Part shown: positions 8,790 to 17,233 of the stretch, piece by piece
How positions within the stretch are numbered: the first letter of the stretch is position 1
Layout of the letters: every line of letters begins with the position of its first letter
Assembly (NCBI GenBank): GCA_025964115.1
Contig: JAOPZM010000245.1
Coordinates: forward strand, 1-56,284
Reading direction: 5' to 3'
Length of the DNA stretch: 56,284 nt
Source of the DNA: Solirubrobacterales bacterium
Lineage (GTDB): Bacteria; Actinomycetota; Thermoleophilia; Solirubrobacterales; Solirubrobacteraceae
The notes under the pieces: generated by a model
Seen by the model: only the letters and a program-made list of their open reading frames with translations
Database searches by the model: none
Told to the model about the DNA's origin: nothing
Made by a program: the position numbers and the translations under genes

Positions 8790-9248
8790 ATGACGACAAA
8801 GGCCGACTTCACACCGCAGGAGTGGGAGCTTGTCCTCGAGGGTCCGCCGAGCGCGGGGCTGATCGTGATCACGGCGCAGCGGGGCGGGACCGTACGCGAG
8901 ACGATCTCGATGGCCAGGGCATACGCCGAGGCCCGAGCCCAGCACGGCCAGAGCGAGCTGCTCGACGAGATCGTCGCCGCCAAGCCGGAGATCGACCACA
9001 CCCGCTACGGCTCACCCGAGGAGCTCAAGACGCATCTTCTGGAGCATCTGCGCGACGCCGTCGCGCTGCTCGAGCGCAAGGCGCAACCGCAGGAGCTCGA
9101 CGACTACAGGCGGTTCGTCGTCGATCTCGCGGAAAGGGCCGCCCGCGCGCACAGCGAGGGGCGTCACGCCGAGGACCCGGTCAGTGATCAGGAGCGCGCC
9201 GCGATCGCGGAGATCCAGCAGGCGCTGGGTGGTGAGGTCGCTAGGTGA
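8790..9248 (+). CDS. Conserved actinobacterial protein of unknown function
   Basis: A 152-residue soluble helical protein. Distinctive segments are EWELVLEGPPSAGLIVITAQRGGTVRET, ELLDEIVAAKPEID and a Glu/Arg-rich C-terminal helix containing AVALLERKAQPQELDDYRRFV. The pattern matches an uncharacterised family I recall as common in actinobacteria; no catalytic motif is visible. A likely -10 element TAGACT lies about 45 nt upstream, and the ATG follows GGGAGCATCGG. The last codons overlap the 3' end of the convergent HAD-phosphatase gene by 8 nt. No function assigned. Confidence 0.75.
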   Translation: MTTKADFTPQEWELVLEGPPSAGLIVITAQRGGTVRETISMARAYAEARAQHGQSELLDEIVAAKPEIDHTRYGSPEELKTHLLEHLRDAVALLERKAQPQELDDYRRFVVDLAERAARAHSEGRHAEDPVSDQERAAIAEIQQALGGEVAR

Positions 9249-10020
9249 GCTCGCCGATCAGCTCGGCGACCGAGTCGACGATGCGCGAGGCACGGTAGGG
9301 GTAGCGCTCGGCCTGCTGGCGAGTGGTGACGCCGGTCAGCACGAGGATCGTCTCCATCCCCGCCTCCAGGCCTGAGACGACGTCGGTGTCCATGCGATCA
9401 CCGACCATCGCGGCGGTCTCGGAGTGCACGTCGATCGCGTTGAGCGCCGAGCGCATCATCAAGGGGTTCGGCTTGCCCACGAAGTACGGCTCGACGCCGG
9501 TCGCACGGCTGATCAGCGCCGCCACCGAGCCGGTCGCCGGCAACGGGCCCTCGCTCGAGGGACCGGTGGGGTCGGGGTTGGTCGCGATGAAGCGTGCTCC
9601 ACCCGCGATCAGGCGTATCGCGCGGGTGATGCGCTCGAAGGAGTATGTGCGTGTCTCACCCAGCACGACGTAGTCGGGAGCGCGCTCGGTCAGCGTGTAA
9701 CCCGCGTCGTGCAGAGCGGTCGTGAGCCCGGCCTCCCCGATCACGAATGCCGAACCACCGGGGCGCTGGTCCTCGAGAAAGCGTGCCGTAGCGAGCGCCG
9801 AGGTCCAGATGGCCTCCTCGGGTACGTCGAGGCCGTTCGCCACAAGCCTTGCCGCGAGATCGCGCCGCGTGTAGATCGAGTTGTTCGTCAGCACGAGGAA
9901 AGGCGTGCCGCGCTCGCGCAGCCGGGCGAGGAACTCCTCGGCGCCTGCAATCGCCTGCTCCTCGCGCACCAGCACGCCGTCCATGTCCATCAGCCACGAG
10001 CGAATCTCGCGTTCGGTCAT
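9241..10020 (-). CDS. HAD-IIA family sugar/aryl phosphatase (NagD-like)
   Basis: A 259-residue haloacid-dehalogenase superfamily phosphatase of subclass IIA. Motif I is WLMDMDGVLV with nucleophile and acid/base Asp12 and Asp14. Motif II lies in FLVLTNNSIYTRRDL, the motif III lysine is in YFVGKPNPLMM, and motif IV is MVGDRMDTDVVSGLEAGM. The cap is the C2 type expected for NagD/4-nitrophenylphosphatase relatives, which dephosphorylate small sugar phosphates, nucleotides or glycolysis by-products. Start ATG at 10020. The physiological substrate is not predictable. The closing 8 nt overlap the convergent gene. Confidence 0.9.
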   Translation of the reverse strand: MTEREIRSWLMDMDGVLVREEQAIAGAEEFLARLRERGTPFLVLTNNSIYTRRDLAARLVANGLDVPEEAIWTSALATARFLEDQRPGGSAFVIGEAGLTTALHDAGYTLTERAPDYVVLGETRTYSFERITRAIRLIAGGARFIATNPDPTGPSSEGPLPATGSVAALISRATGVEPYFVGKPNPLMMRSALNAIDVHSETAAMVGDRMDTDVVSGLEAGMETILVLTGVTTRQQAERYPYRASRIVDSVAELIGELT

Positions 10021-10096
10021 CGACGGCCAAGCATGACATGAGCACCCTCCGACGACGCGGCCGTCCGCTCTTCGCCGGTTGGAGCTGCTCGCCGAC

Positions 10097-10492
10097 TCAG
10101 GACGGCATCGAGCTGGAGTCCCCCGTCCGGAACGGCAGCACGTCGAGCAGTCCAGTCATCTCGAACACGCGCTGGATGTTCGCCGGTCCGGCGATCAGCT
10201 GGAACTCATAGCCATGTTCCTCACACAGTTCCCTCGCGAGCAACATCAGCCGCAGCCCGATCGAGCCCATGAACCTGAGTTTGCTCAGGTCGAGCGCTAT
10301 CTCCTTGGTCCCGTCAGCGCAGAGCCGCAGGAGCGTGGCTTCGAGTTCGGCGGCCGGGGCGAGATCGAGCTCGCCGGTGAGGACCAGCCTGTGCCGCCCG
10401 TCGCTGACGACGTCCTGCACTTCGAACGAGCGAGGGCCAAAGGGATCGCGGCCCTCCCTGAACAGCTGCGGCGCGTCATTCGCGATGGACAC
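10097..10492 (-). CDS. STAS-domain anti-sigma-factor antagonist-like protein
   Basis: A 131-residue single STAS domain. The core reads HRLVLTGELDLAPAAELE, then EIALDLSKLRFMGSIGLRLM, with Ser77 at the position phosphorylated in SpoIIAA-type antagonists. The residue before it is Gly76, whereas the classic motif has Asp-Ser. Such proteins normally sequester a serine-kinase anti-sigma factor when unphosphorylated. No kinase or sigma gene is adjacent, so the partner lies elsewhere. GTG start at 10492. Transcribed toward the HAD gene with about 75 nt between them. Confidence 0.85.
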   Translation of the reverse strand: MSIANDAPQLFREGRDPFGPRSFEVQDVVSDGRHRLVLTGELDLAPAAELEATLLRLCADGTKEIALDLSKLRFMGSIGLRLMLLARELCEEHGYEFQLIAGPANIQRVFEMTGLLDVLPFRTGDSSSMPS

Positions 10493-10661
10493 CCACTACC
10501 CCCTCCCACACCCAGCCTGGATGCCGCCGCGGGGCGGCTTCCTAATGACTGGTCCTCGGTCCATTATCGGACGAATAGGCGAACCCGATGGTAGCGCGCT
10601 GGACGTTCCGGAGCAAGCCGTGACCGACGTGTCAGGTGGTCCCGCGCGCGTGGATCGGGCC

Positions 10662-12233
10662 TCAGACGCAGCCGCTTGGGCGCCGCGGCGACCCGCGCTC
10701 CTGGCCGGGCATCGTCTGCGGCGGCGCGGGCAGCGGATAGCCTTCGACGGTCGGGAATTCGGTGCTGCCGGTCCCCGGCGCCTGCGTCGGGCAGTCGCTG
10801 TTGATCACCCGCGGATCGCTCCGCGACGGCACCGGCAGCGTCGGCACGGTCGTGTTCGCGGCTTCGGCGAAGTTGAACGCCGCCGTCAGGTCGCCCGTGT
10901 GCGCGCGGCGCCATTTGCTCAGGTTGGCGACTTCGGGGCCGAAGCGCCGCTCGAGAAATCGCAGCAGCGAGGTGTGGTCGAAGGTCTTCGAGCACACCAG
11001 GCCACCGCGGGTGAAGGGCGAGATCACGAGCATCGGCACGCGGAAGCCGAGGCCGATCGGCCCGCGGATGCCGCCGGCGATGCTCGGTAGCGGTTCGACC
11101 GTCAGGTACTCGCCGCGCGTCCCCGCCGGCGCCACCGGCGGCGGCACGTGGTCGAAGAAGCCGCCGTTCTCGTCGTAGGTGGCGAACAGCGCCGTCTTCG
11201 CCCACACGGCCGGGTTGGACGTGAGCCCGTTGAGCACTTCCGCGAGCGCGGCCTCGCCGTAGGTCACGGCTGCCGGCGGGTGCTCGCTGTCCACCAGCGA
11301 GGCGAGCACCCACGAGACCTGTGGAAGCGTGCCGGCCTGGCAGTCGGCCATGAATTCCGCCGGGAAGGTGGGCGCGAACGCGTTGGCCGCGAGCTGCGCG
11401 TTTTCCTGGTAGGCCTTGAAGTAGGGCAGGACGTTGTCGCCGAAGTCGCCGTCGGGAGTCGCGTAGACCTTCCAGCTGATTCCCGCCGCCTGCAGCTGCT
11501 CGGGATAGGTGCGCCACGTGAACTTGCCGTAGTTCTGGACGCGCGTGCTCGTGAGCGTCTGCAGCAGCGGCCCGCCGTGCTTGCCTTCGGGGTCGATCGT
11601 CGCGGTCATCGAGTACAGCCGGTTCGGGTCGGTAGGGCCGAGCACCGAGCAGAAGTAGCGGTCGCAGATCGTGAAGTTGTCGGCGAGCGTGTGGAAGAAG
11701 GGCAGGTCTTCGCGCGTGTAGTAGCCCATCGTGTTGGGACCGTCGCGCAGCCCGTTCGTTTCGAGATGGGTCGAGAGGAACTTGTCCATCAATCCCCCGT
11801 CCCAGCACTCGTGCAGCGCCGCCCACTCGTGCGAGATGTCGTTGACGCACTCGCCGCCTTTGGTCGTGTCGAAGTGGAATGGCAGCAGGTGGCCCCCGTA
11901 CGGTTCCCCGGCTGCGCCGGGGAACGGCTGGGCGAAGATCGTTTTTTCGCTGCCGTCGGTGAGTTTCAGCACGCTGCGGTCGTGGAAGCCCTTGACGCCG
12001 CGGTAGGTTCCGTAGTAGCTGTCGAATGACCGGTTCTCGTTGATGAAGATGACTACGTGCTCGATCGCGGAGAGCGACCCGCAGGCGGTAGGCGCCGCCA
12101 GCACGCGCTCGAGCACCTGTGCGGGCGAGGCGAGGACCTCCATGCCCGCCAGCGCGCCGGCAGCTGCCCCTGCGCGCAGAAGATCCCTGCGTGTTAGGCC
12201 CGTTGATGACAACCTGTCCCCCTGTTCCCCCAT
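10662..12233 (-). CDS. Tat-exported phospholipase C-type phosphoesterase
   Basis: About 523 residues; the third member of the phosphoesterase family in the window and the closest to classical bacterial non-haemolytic phospholipase C. An N-terminal twin-arginine signal (LTRRDLLRAGAAAGALAG) is followed by the motif VVIFINENRSFDSYYGTYRG, then GPTDPNRLYSMTATID, and a second metal motif YDENGGFFDHVPPP with downstream TFDHTSLLRFLERRFG. The start is ambiguous. ATG at 12233 is given. The ORF track uses 12254, and TTG at 12212 has the best upstream purine run (GGGGGA), because a 30-nt near-repeat duplicates this start region. Expected to release phosphorylated head groups from phospholipids outside the cell. 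Confidence 0.88.
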   Translation of the reverse strand: MGEQGDRLSSTGLTRRDLLRAGAAAGALAGMEVLASPAQVLERVLAAPTACGSLSAIEHVVIFINENRSFDSYYGTYRGVKGFHDRSVLKLTDGSEKTIFAQPFPGAAGEPYGGHLLPFHFDTTKGGECVNDISHEWAALHECWDGGLMDKFLSTHLETNGLRDGPNTMGYYTREDLPFFHTLADNFTICDRYFCSVLGPTDPNRLYSMTATIDPEGKHGGPLLQTLTSTRVQNYGKFTWRTYPEQLQAAGISWKVYATPDGDFGDNVLPYFKAYQENAQLAANAFAPTFPAEFMADCQAGTLPQVSWVLASLVDSEHPPAAVTYGEAALAEVLNGLTSNPAVWAKTALFATYDENGGFFDHVPPPVAPAGTRGEYLTVEPLPSIAGGIRGPIGLGFRVPMLVISPFTRGGLVCSKTFDHTSLLRFLERRFGPEVANLSKWRRAHTGDLTAAFNFAEAANTTVPTLPVPSRSDPRVINSDCPTQAPGTGSTEFPTVEGYPLPAPPQTMPGQERGSPRRPSGCV

Positions 12234-12246
12234 TGATGACAACCTG
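12203..12246. repeat. Tandem 30-nt direct repeat at the phospholipase C gene start
   Basis: On the minus strand CAGGTTGTCATCAA occurs twice, exactly 30 nt apart, each copy followed by a pyrimidine and GGG. The period is ten codons, so the repeat is read in frame as RLSSMG and RLSSTG at the extreme N-terminus of the phospholipase gene. It either duplicates the translation start region or represents a regulatory or mobile-element end motif; sequence alone does not decide. Confidence 0.7.
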
Positions 12247-12352
12247 AGGCCCAAGTACCCGGGTGGGTGTGTTTCTAAGCCCCAATCAGAGCTGCGGGCC
12301 GCGCCATCGGCTAGGCTGCAGGCCCAGCGAAGACGGAGATCAGGGGTGCGGC

Positions 12353-12700
12353 ATGAATGACCTCACGAGCGAGAGCGAGCCTGCATTCCACCTGTTTCTG
12401 GACCCTGACGAGGTGCCCGTCGCCGCGAGCGCGCTCCGTCTGCTGATCGTCGACGAGGCCCACCAGCCCGACATCCGGCGGCTCGCCCGCGAAGTCCTCG
12501 CGGGCATCGATGCGACGCCCCCCGAGGGCGAGGCGCTGAGACTGCCCCTGAGCGCTCCACAGATGAAGATCACCTACACGGCCGTGCGGCTGCTGCTCAA
12601 CGATCTTCAGCGCGAGCAGGATGACGAGCGGCAGATCCTCTGGCGGATCGTGGAGAAGCTTCCCGATGAGCATGCGATTCGCGCCATCGTGCTGGAGTAG
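12353..12700 (+). CDS. Small conserved hypothetical protein
   Basis: A 115-residue acidic soluble protein. The first half contains FHLFLDPDEVPVAASALRLLI, and the second half is mostly helical (ITYTAVRLLLNDLQREQDDERQIL). I start it at ATG 12353 (MNDLTSESE). The longer track ORF from 12263 runs back into sequence resembling the intergenic region. Divergent from the phospholipase gene and convergent with the MaoC gene 20 nt downstream. I do not recognise a domain. The helical, charged character would fit a small regulatory or protein-binding role, but that is only impression. Confidence 0.65.
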   Translation: MNDLTSESEPAFHLFLDPDEVPVAASALRLLIVDEAHQPDIRRLAREVLAGIDATPPEGEALRLPLSAPQMKITYTAVRLLLNDLQREQDDERQILWRIVEKLPDEHAIRAIVLE

Positions 12701-12719
12701 GCCGGCAGCTTCGCGAGCC

Positions 12720-13208
12720 TCAGTCGCCGGTCAGCACGCGTCCGACGCTGTCCGCGACGCACACCGGCTTCTCGGTCCCCTCGGCCTCGACGGTGAAGCG
12801 GGTGACGATCTGAAACCAGCCGTCTCCCAGCTCGGAGACCTCGACAACCTGCAGGTAGCAGCGCACCCGAGCGCCGGCGGCGACGGGAGCGGGAAAGCGG
12901 ACCTTGTTCCAGCCGTAGTTGATTCCAAGCTTGAACCCGCTCCATTCGCTCAGCTCTTTGCGCAGCCCATCGATCATCGAGAGCGTCAGGTTGCCATGGG
13001 CGACCGTCGTCCCGAACGGGCTCTCGAGCTCGGCGCGCTCGGTATCGACGTGGATCCACTGGTCATCGCCGCTGAGCTCGGCGAAGCGGTTGATCATCTC
13101 CTGCGTCACTTCCCGCCACCCGCTGGGCCCGACGACCTGGTCCTTGAGCGCCCGGACGTCTTCGATGCCGTTGGCGACGGCCTTCGGCATGCTCGCGCTG
13201 ACAGCCAT
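12720..13208 (-). CDS. MaoC-family (hotdog) acyl-CoA dehydratase
   Basis: A 162-residue single hotdog-domain (R)-specific enoyl-CoA hydratase-like protein. The hydratase motif is present as FAELSGDDQWIHVD followed by SPFGTTVAHGNLTLSM, providing the catalytic Asp/His pair. The C-terminal half shows the strand pattern GINYGWNKVRFPAPVAAGARV seen in MaoC-like proteins. Start ATG 13208 has a strong GGGAGGG ribosome-binding site six bases upstream. It probably hydrates or dehydrates a 2-enoyl-CoA in fatty-acid or polyketide metabolism. No operon partner is evident. Confidence 0.9.
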   Translation of the reverse strand: MAVSASMPKAVANGIEDVRALKDQVVGPSGWREVTQEMINRFAELSGDDQWIHVDTERAELESPFGTTVAHGNLTLSMIDGLRKELSEWSGFKLGINYGWNKVRFPAPVAAGARVRCYLQVVEVSELGDGWFQIVTRFTVEAEGTEKPVCVADSVGRVLTGD

Positions 13209-13244
13209 TTTCCCTCCCTTTTTGCCGACGTATGCTAGTCGCTG

Positions 13245-14180
13245 CTATCCCGCTTTTTCGATGATCGCGTCGCCGGGAAGCTCACGACGGGGTATGCCCG
13301 TGCCCATGCACAGCAGCACGCAGGGCCGGTAGACGGGACGGAACCCGAGCAGTTCGGGGATCGTGACGATCCGATACCCGCGTGCACGCAGCGAGGCGAT
13401 GATCGACGGATAGGCGGCCAGGGTCTCGCCACGGGGACCGCCTCCGTCGTGCGAGATCACGATCGAGCCCGGTCGCACCTGCGCGAGCACCTGCCGGGCG
13501 ATCGCATTCGTGCCGGGTAGCGCCCAATCGCGCGGGTCGACGTTCCACATGACCGTCGCCAGCCCGAGCGAGCGCGCGATCCGCACTACGGATGCGTCGT
13601 AGGCGCCATAGGGCGGGCGAAAGACGCAGGGCGTGTAGCCGCTCAGCGAGCGGATCGCCCTGATCGTCGCGTCGAGCTCGGCGTAGGTGCGGCCGCTGCG
13701 GGTCAGGTCGGGGTGGGTGAACGAGTGGTCGCCCAGCGCATCGCCGTCTCGCAGCTCGCGTAGCACAGTCGACCTGTAGGCCGCGCTGATCTGCCTGCCG
13801 ATCATGAAGAAGGTGGCCTTCGCCTTTGCATGCTCCAACATCGAGACGAACGCCCCCGTGTCCCGCGCCGGTCCGTCGTCGAAGCCGATCGCAACCTCTC
13901 GCCGACCGGCGCCGTGCAGGTAGGCGACCTGGCCGCTGCTGCGACAGCCCACGACGCGATATAGGGGACGGGGCGTGATTGCCGGCTGACCTCCCGTGGT
14001 TGCGGCTGCGGCCCGGCGTGCCACGGGCGGCCCGGCGCCGTGATGCGCGGCCGCCAGGCCGGGGAGGCCTGTCAGCGCCAGGCCACCAACGACCGCCAGC
14101 GCCCACGCCGGTGCGTGCGAGCGGATCCTCGGCGTGCATCGTGCGAGCCTTGCCGACAGCCTTGCTCTGACCGAAGCCAC
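13245..14180 (-). CDS. Secreted polysaccharide deacetylase (NodB domain)
   Basis: A 311-residue carbohydrate esterase family 4 protein. An N-terminal hydrophobic segment (WALAVVGGLALTGLPGLAAA) is a signal peptide or anchor. The NodB domain has motif 1 VAIGFDDGP (Asp101-Asp102), metal-binding motif 2 HSFTHPDL (His152, His156) and motif 3 RPPYGAYD. A late HDGG segment corresponds to motif 5. It probably removes acetyl groups from peptidoglycan or another N-acetylated glycan at the cell surface. GTG start at 14180, divergent from the WS/DGAT gene, whose start lies about 90 nt away, so both promoters must share that gap. Confidence 0.9.
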   Translation of the reverse strand: MASVRARLSARLARCTPRIRSHAPAWALAVVGGLALTGLPGLAAAHHGAGPPVARRAAAATTGGQPAITPRPLYRVVGCRSSGQVAYLHGAGRREVAIGFDDGPARDTGAFVSMLEHAKAKATFFMIGRQISAAYRSTVLRELRDGDALGDHSFTHPDLTRSGRTYAELDATIRAIRSLSGYTPCVFRPPYGAYDASVVRIARSLGLATVMWNVDPRDWALPGTNAIARQVLAQVRPGSIVISHDGGGPRGETLAAYPSIIASLRARGYRIVTIPELLGFRPVYRPCVLLCMGTGIPRRELPGDAIIEKAG

Positions 14181-14272
14181 GCCGCGGACCCTACCCCGTG
14201 CCCCCGGCTCGCCGAGATGGCGTGGACGAACTAGCTGCGCGCACCGCCGCGGCGCCAGCGGCGGCGTACTGT

Positions 14273-15721
14273 ATGTCGCCCATGGAATGGATGAGCGCGA
14301 TCGACTCCTCCTTTCTCCATGTGGAGAACGCGACCACGCCGATGCACATCGGGGGTGTGAGCCTCTTCGAGGGTCCGGCGCCGAGCTTCGACGCTCTTCG
14401 CGTGATGGTCGCGGGCAAGCTCGACCTGGTCCCGCGGTACAGGCAGAAGATCCGCTCGGTTCCGCTCGCCGCCGGCTCGCCGGCGTGGATCGACGATCGT
14501 CACTTCAGCCTCGACTATCACCTCCGCCACACCGCGATACCCCCTCCGGGAACAGAGGAGCAGCTGCGGCAGATGGCCGCCCGTGTGTTCTCGCAGCAGC
14601 TCGACAGGAACAAGCCGCTATGGGAGCTGTGGGTGGTCGAGGGTCTGAGCGGCGACCGTTGGGCACTGTTGTCGAAGGTGCATCACTGCATGGTGGACGG
14701 CGTCGCCGCGACCGATCTGATGTCGCTCATGTTCTCCGACACGACGGAGCGTGCGGGCGGCGGCGACTGGTCGGCGGAGCACGATCCGTCGTCGCTTGAG
14801 GTCCTGGTCCGCGCGCTCGCGAGAATGGCAAGCCCGGGCGGGCAGCTGCAGATGCTGCGGCGGGCGCTCGGTGCGCCCGTGTCGACCTTGCGCGCGGCCG
14901 TGGAAGTCGCGAAGGCGACCGCTGCGGCCGGGCCGAGCATGCGGCCCGTGGCAGCGTCCTCGCTGACGGGCCCGATCGGGCCCCATCGCCGATGGAGCTG
15001 GGCCGATGCCAGCCTCGCCGACGTGAAGAGGATCCGAGCGGCGTTCGGTGGCACGGTCAACGACGTCGTGCTGACGCTCATCACCAACGGGTTCCGGCAG
15101 CTGCTCGACTCACGCGGAGAGAGCATCGCGGAGGATCGCGTCGTTCGCACCATGGTGCCCGTCTCGGTACGGCGGCCCGGCGAGCGGGGCGTCTACAACA
15201 ATCGCGTCTCAGCCGTGTTCGCGGGGCTGCCCGTCGGCCTGTCCGATCCGGTTGAGCGACTCGAGCGGATCCGCGCGGAGATGGACGGGGTGAAGCAGTC
15301 CAAACAGGCGGTGGCCGGCGACGTGCTGACCTCCCTCTCGGGCTTCGCGCCTCCCTTGCTCCTGGCTCTTGGCAGCCGGCTGATCACGCTCTCGCCTCGG
15401 CTCAACATGCACACCGGCACGACCAACGTGCCCGGTCCCCAGCAACCCGTCCAGACGCTCGGTCGGCGGATGATCGCCTCCTATCCATTCGTGCCGGTGG
15501 TCGGCTCGATCCGGATAGTCGTGGCGATCTTCTCCTACGACGGGGGCCTCTACTTCGGGGTGACCGGGGACTACGACGGCGCCCCGGACATCGACGTCCT
15601 GACGGAAGGGATTCGGAGCGGCATGGACGACCTGCTCCTGCTCGCCTCCCCGCCAAAGCGCCGCGTGCGCAAGGGCAAGCAGGGAGCCTCTGCAGCAGTC
15701 GCGTCCTCCGACGCGCGGTAG
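14273..15721 (+). CDS. Wax ester synthase / diacylglycerol acyltransferase (WS/DGAT)
   Basis: Acyl-CoA-dependent O-acyltransferase of 482 residues making triacylglycerol or wax esters, often membrane or lipid-body associated. The catalytic HHxxxDG motif is KVHHCMVDG (His137, His138, Asp142). Other family features are MSAIDSSFLHVENATTPMHIG at the N-terminus, PLWELWVVEGL before the active site, NDVVLTLITNGFRQLL, and the NVPGP motif near residue 385. I use ATG 14273; the track start at 14198 adds 25 codons without homology. Secreted phospholipase C-type enzymes nearby would yield diacylglycerol, a DGAT substrate, but coupling is only suggestive. Confidence 0.92.
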   Translation: MSPMEWMSAIDSSFLHVENATTPMHIGGVSLFEGPAPSFDALRVMVAGKLDLVPRYRQKIRSVPLAAGSPAWIDDRHFSLDYHLRHTAIPPPGTEEQLRQMAARVFSQQLDRNKPLWELWVVEGLSGDRWALLSKVHHCMVDGVAATDLMSLMFSDTTERAGGGDWSAEHDPSSLEVLVRALARMASPGGQLQMLRRALGAPVSTLRAAVEVAKATAAAGPSMRPVAASSLTGPIGPHRRWSWADASLADVKRIRAAFGGTVNDVVLTLITNGFRQLLDSRGESIAEDRVVRTMVPVSVRRPGERGVYNNRVSAVFAGLPVGLSDPVERLERIRAEMDGVKQSKQAVAGDVLTSLSGFAPPLLLALGSRLITLSPRLNMHTGTTNVPGPQQPVQTLGRRMIASYPFVPVVGSIRIVVAIFSYDGGLYFGVTGDYDGAPDIDVLTEGIRSGMDDLLLLASPPKRRVRKGKQGASAAVASSDAR

Positions 15722-15729
15722 GGGCTAGC

Positions 15730-17058
15730 TCACGAGGATGGGCACGCGACGGGGTTGACGCCCGCCGGGTCGAGACAGGTGTCGACGCGTATGGGCAGCT
15801 TGTGGCGGCGAATCGTGAAGCGGGTGTACTTTCCGATCGACCCGGGTTTGGACACGAGGATTTCGAGTGTCACGCCGGCGCGCAGCACGCGCTGGAACGT
15901 CCGAAAGTCGACGGGCGCCACGCCCCGCGGATTCGCGACGGCGAACCGCCTCTGCGATTTGACCGGACAGCCACGACCCCTGCACCTGATCGTCACCTTC
16001 GCGCCGGCCGGCGTCTGCTGCACCCTCAGCAGCCTCAGCCTTACCCCCGATGCCGTCTCGGTGCCTGCGATCCGCACCACGGGAAATGGCTGCATCAGCA
16101 GGACTCTCGGGCCGACCACGGTGATTGTTTCGGTGGCCATGCCCGAGAAGCCGTTGCCGTCGGTGACGAGCAGCCGCACGACGTGAGGTCCGGGTGTGGG
16201 GAAGGAGGTGTAGAGCACCGCGCCTCCAGGCTGGAACGGGCTGTCGTCGCCGAGCGCCCAGGCGATCCCGCTGATGGGACTCGTGGCGTCGCTGGAGCTG
16301 GACACGATCGACACGGGTTCGCCGGTCTGCGGAACTGGGGGGAACCACTTGAACGACGCCACAGGGGGCGGAGGCGGCGGCGTCACGGTGAACGTCACCG
16401 GCCCGCTCCTGCCGGTGGGATTGCCATATGAGCTTTCCTGGAGTGCCGCCGCGGTGTACTGCCCGACCGGAAGCGCCGGGCTCGCGGGGCCGGACGTCCA
16501 TCCGGCGCCGGTGCCCGTGGCCGTCGACGCGGAGACAATCGTGCCCTTCGTCGTGGCTCCGGCGTGGATCAGCACGTTGACCGGAGTAGTGTCGCTCGCG
16601 GTGCCGGTGAAGGACGGAGTCGTGTCCCACGGCGCCGAGCTGGGCGAGTTCAGCGTCACCGCCGGCGGAGAGGTAATCACCGTGAACGTCACGGAGCTCG
16701 CACCCCCGGCCTGGCTCGCTAGCGCCGTGTAGGTGCCGTCCGCGAGAGGCGATTCGATGCCGAGGGTCCACGTGCCTCCCGATCCCAGCAGACTGGTGCT
16801 CAGCGTCTGTTCGCGCGTGAGATCTGAGCACGGCCCGCGGCATATTTCGAGCTTCACCGTACCGCCGGCTTCCTGCGCGACGCCGCTGAACGAGGGCATT
16901 GAGTTGTTGCTCACGCTCCCGTTGGCGGGGCTGAGGATGGCCACGCTGGGCGCCGCGCTGGCAATGCCGACCGGGGCCACCGCCATCCCGACGAGCAAAA
17001 TTACCGCCGATCGCGAGAGTCGTGTTCCTGCGCTCCACCTGCTGGTGCTCACAGCCAT
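15730..17058 (-). CDS. Secreted Ig-like/PKD-repeat protein
   Basis: A 442-residue exported protein. The N-terminus has a signal peptide (LSRSAVILLVGMAVAPVGIASA). Two tandem Ig-like units follow, with repeating cues VAILSPANGSVSNNSMPSFSG and VTLNSPSSAPWDTTPSFTG, each ending in a TYTALA or QYTAAA strand and VTFTV. After a proline linker is a PKD-like unit (ASFKWFPPVPQTGEPVSI ... WALGDDSPFQPGG ... PGPHVVRLLVTD). The C-terminal 100 residues contain VTIRCRGRGCPV with paired cysteines, a module I associate with secreted Thermoleophilia proteins. No catalytic domain or LPXTG anchor is seen; likely a cell-surface adhesion or scaffold protein. Confidence 0.8.
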   Translation of the reverse strand: MAVSTSRWSAGTRLSRSAVILLVGMAVAPVGIASAAPSVAILSPANGSVSNNSMPSFSGVAQEAGGTVKLEICRGPCSDLTREQTLSTSLLGSGGTWTLGIESPLADGTYTALASQAGGASSVTFTVITSPPAVTLNSPSSAPWDTTPSFTGTASDTTPVNVLIHAGATTKGTIVSASTATGTGAGWTSGPASPALPVGQYTAAALQESSYGNPTGRSGPVTFTVTPPPPPPVASFKWFPPVPQTGEPVSIVSSSSDATSPISGIAWALGDDSPFQPGGAVLYTSFPTPGPHVVRLLVTDGNGFSGMATETITVVGPRVLLMQPFPVVRIAGTETASGVRLRLLRVQQTPAGAKVTIRCRGRGCPVKSQRRFAVANPRGVAPVDFRTFQRVLRAGVTLEILVSKPGSIGKYTRFTIRRHKLPIRVDTCLDPAGVNPVACPSS

Positions 17059-17151
17059 ACCCCCAGCTGCTGCTTGCCAGCACAGCGTAGCGCCGCCCGC
17101 AGTCGTCGTTGCGCAGACGCTGGACGTTCGGCGCGTGCCAGCTCCCCGTCG

Positions 17152-17197
17152 TTGACATCGGCGAAGGCTTATGGTAATTCTTCCTTACCGGTAAGGA
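17152..17197 (+). promoter_or_regulatory. Promoter with palindromic operator for the 17.2-21.9 kb operon
   Basis: A -35-like TTGACA (17152-17157), a 17-nt spacer and TAATTC (17175-17180) precede a perfect 16-bp palindrome TCCTTACCGGTAAGGA (17182-17197) that would cover the transcription start. GTAA/TTAC half-sites resemble those reported for some HxlR-family regulators, and the operon encodes an HxlR protein, so autoregulation is inferred. Confidence 0.6.
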
Positions 17198-17233
17198 TTT
17201 TGAACTGACTTCCACATCTTCGAGAGGCCCTTC

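Noticed and set aside
10564-12285. 573-residue frame overlapping the phospholipase C gene
   Set aside because: The 530-residue frame carries the Tat signal and catalytic motifs; this one does not.
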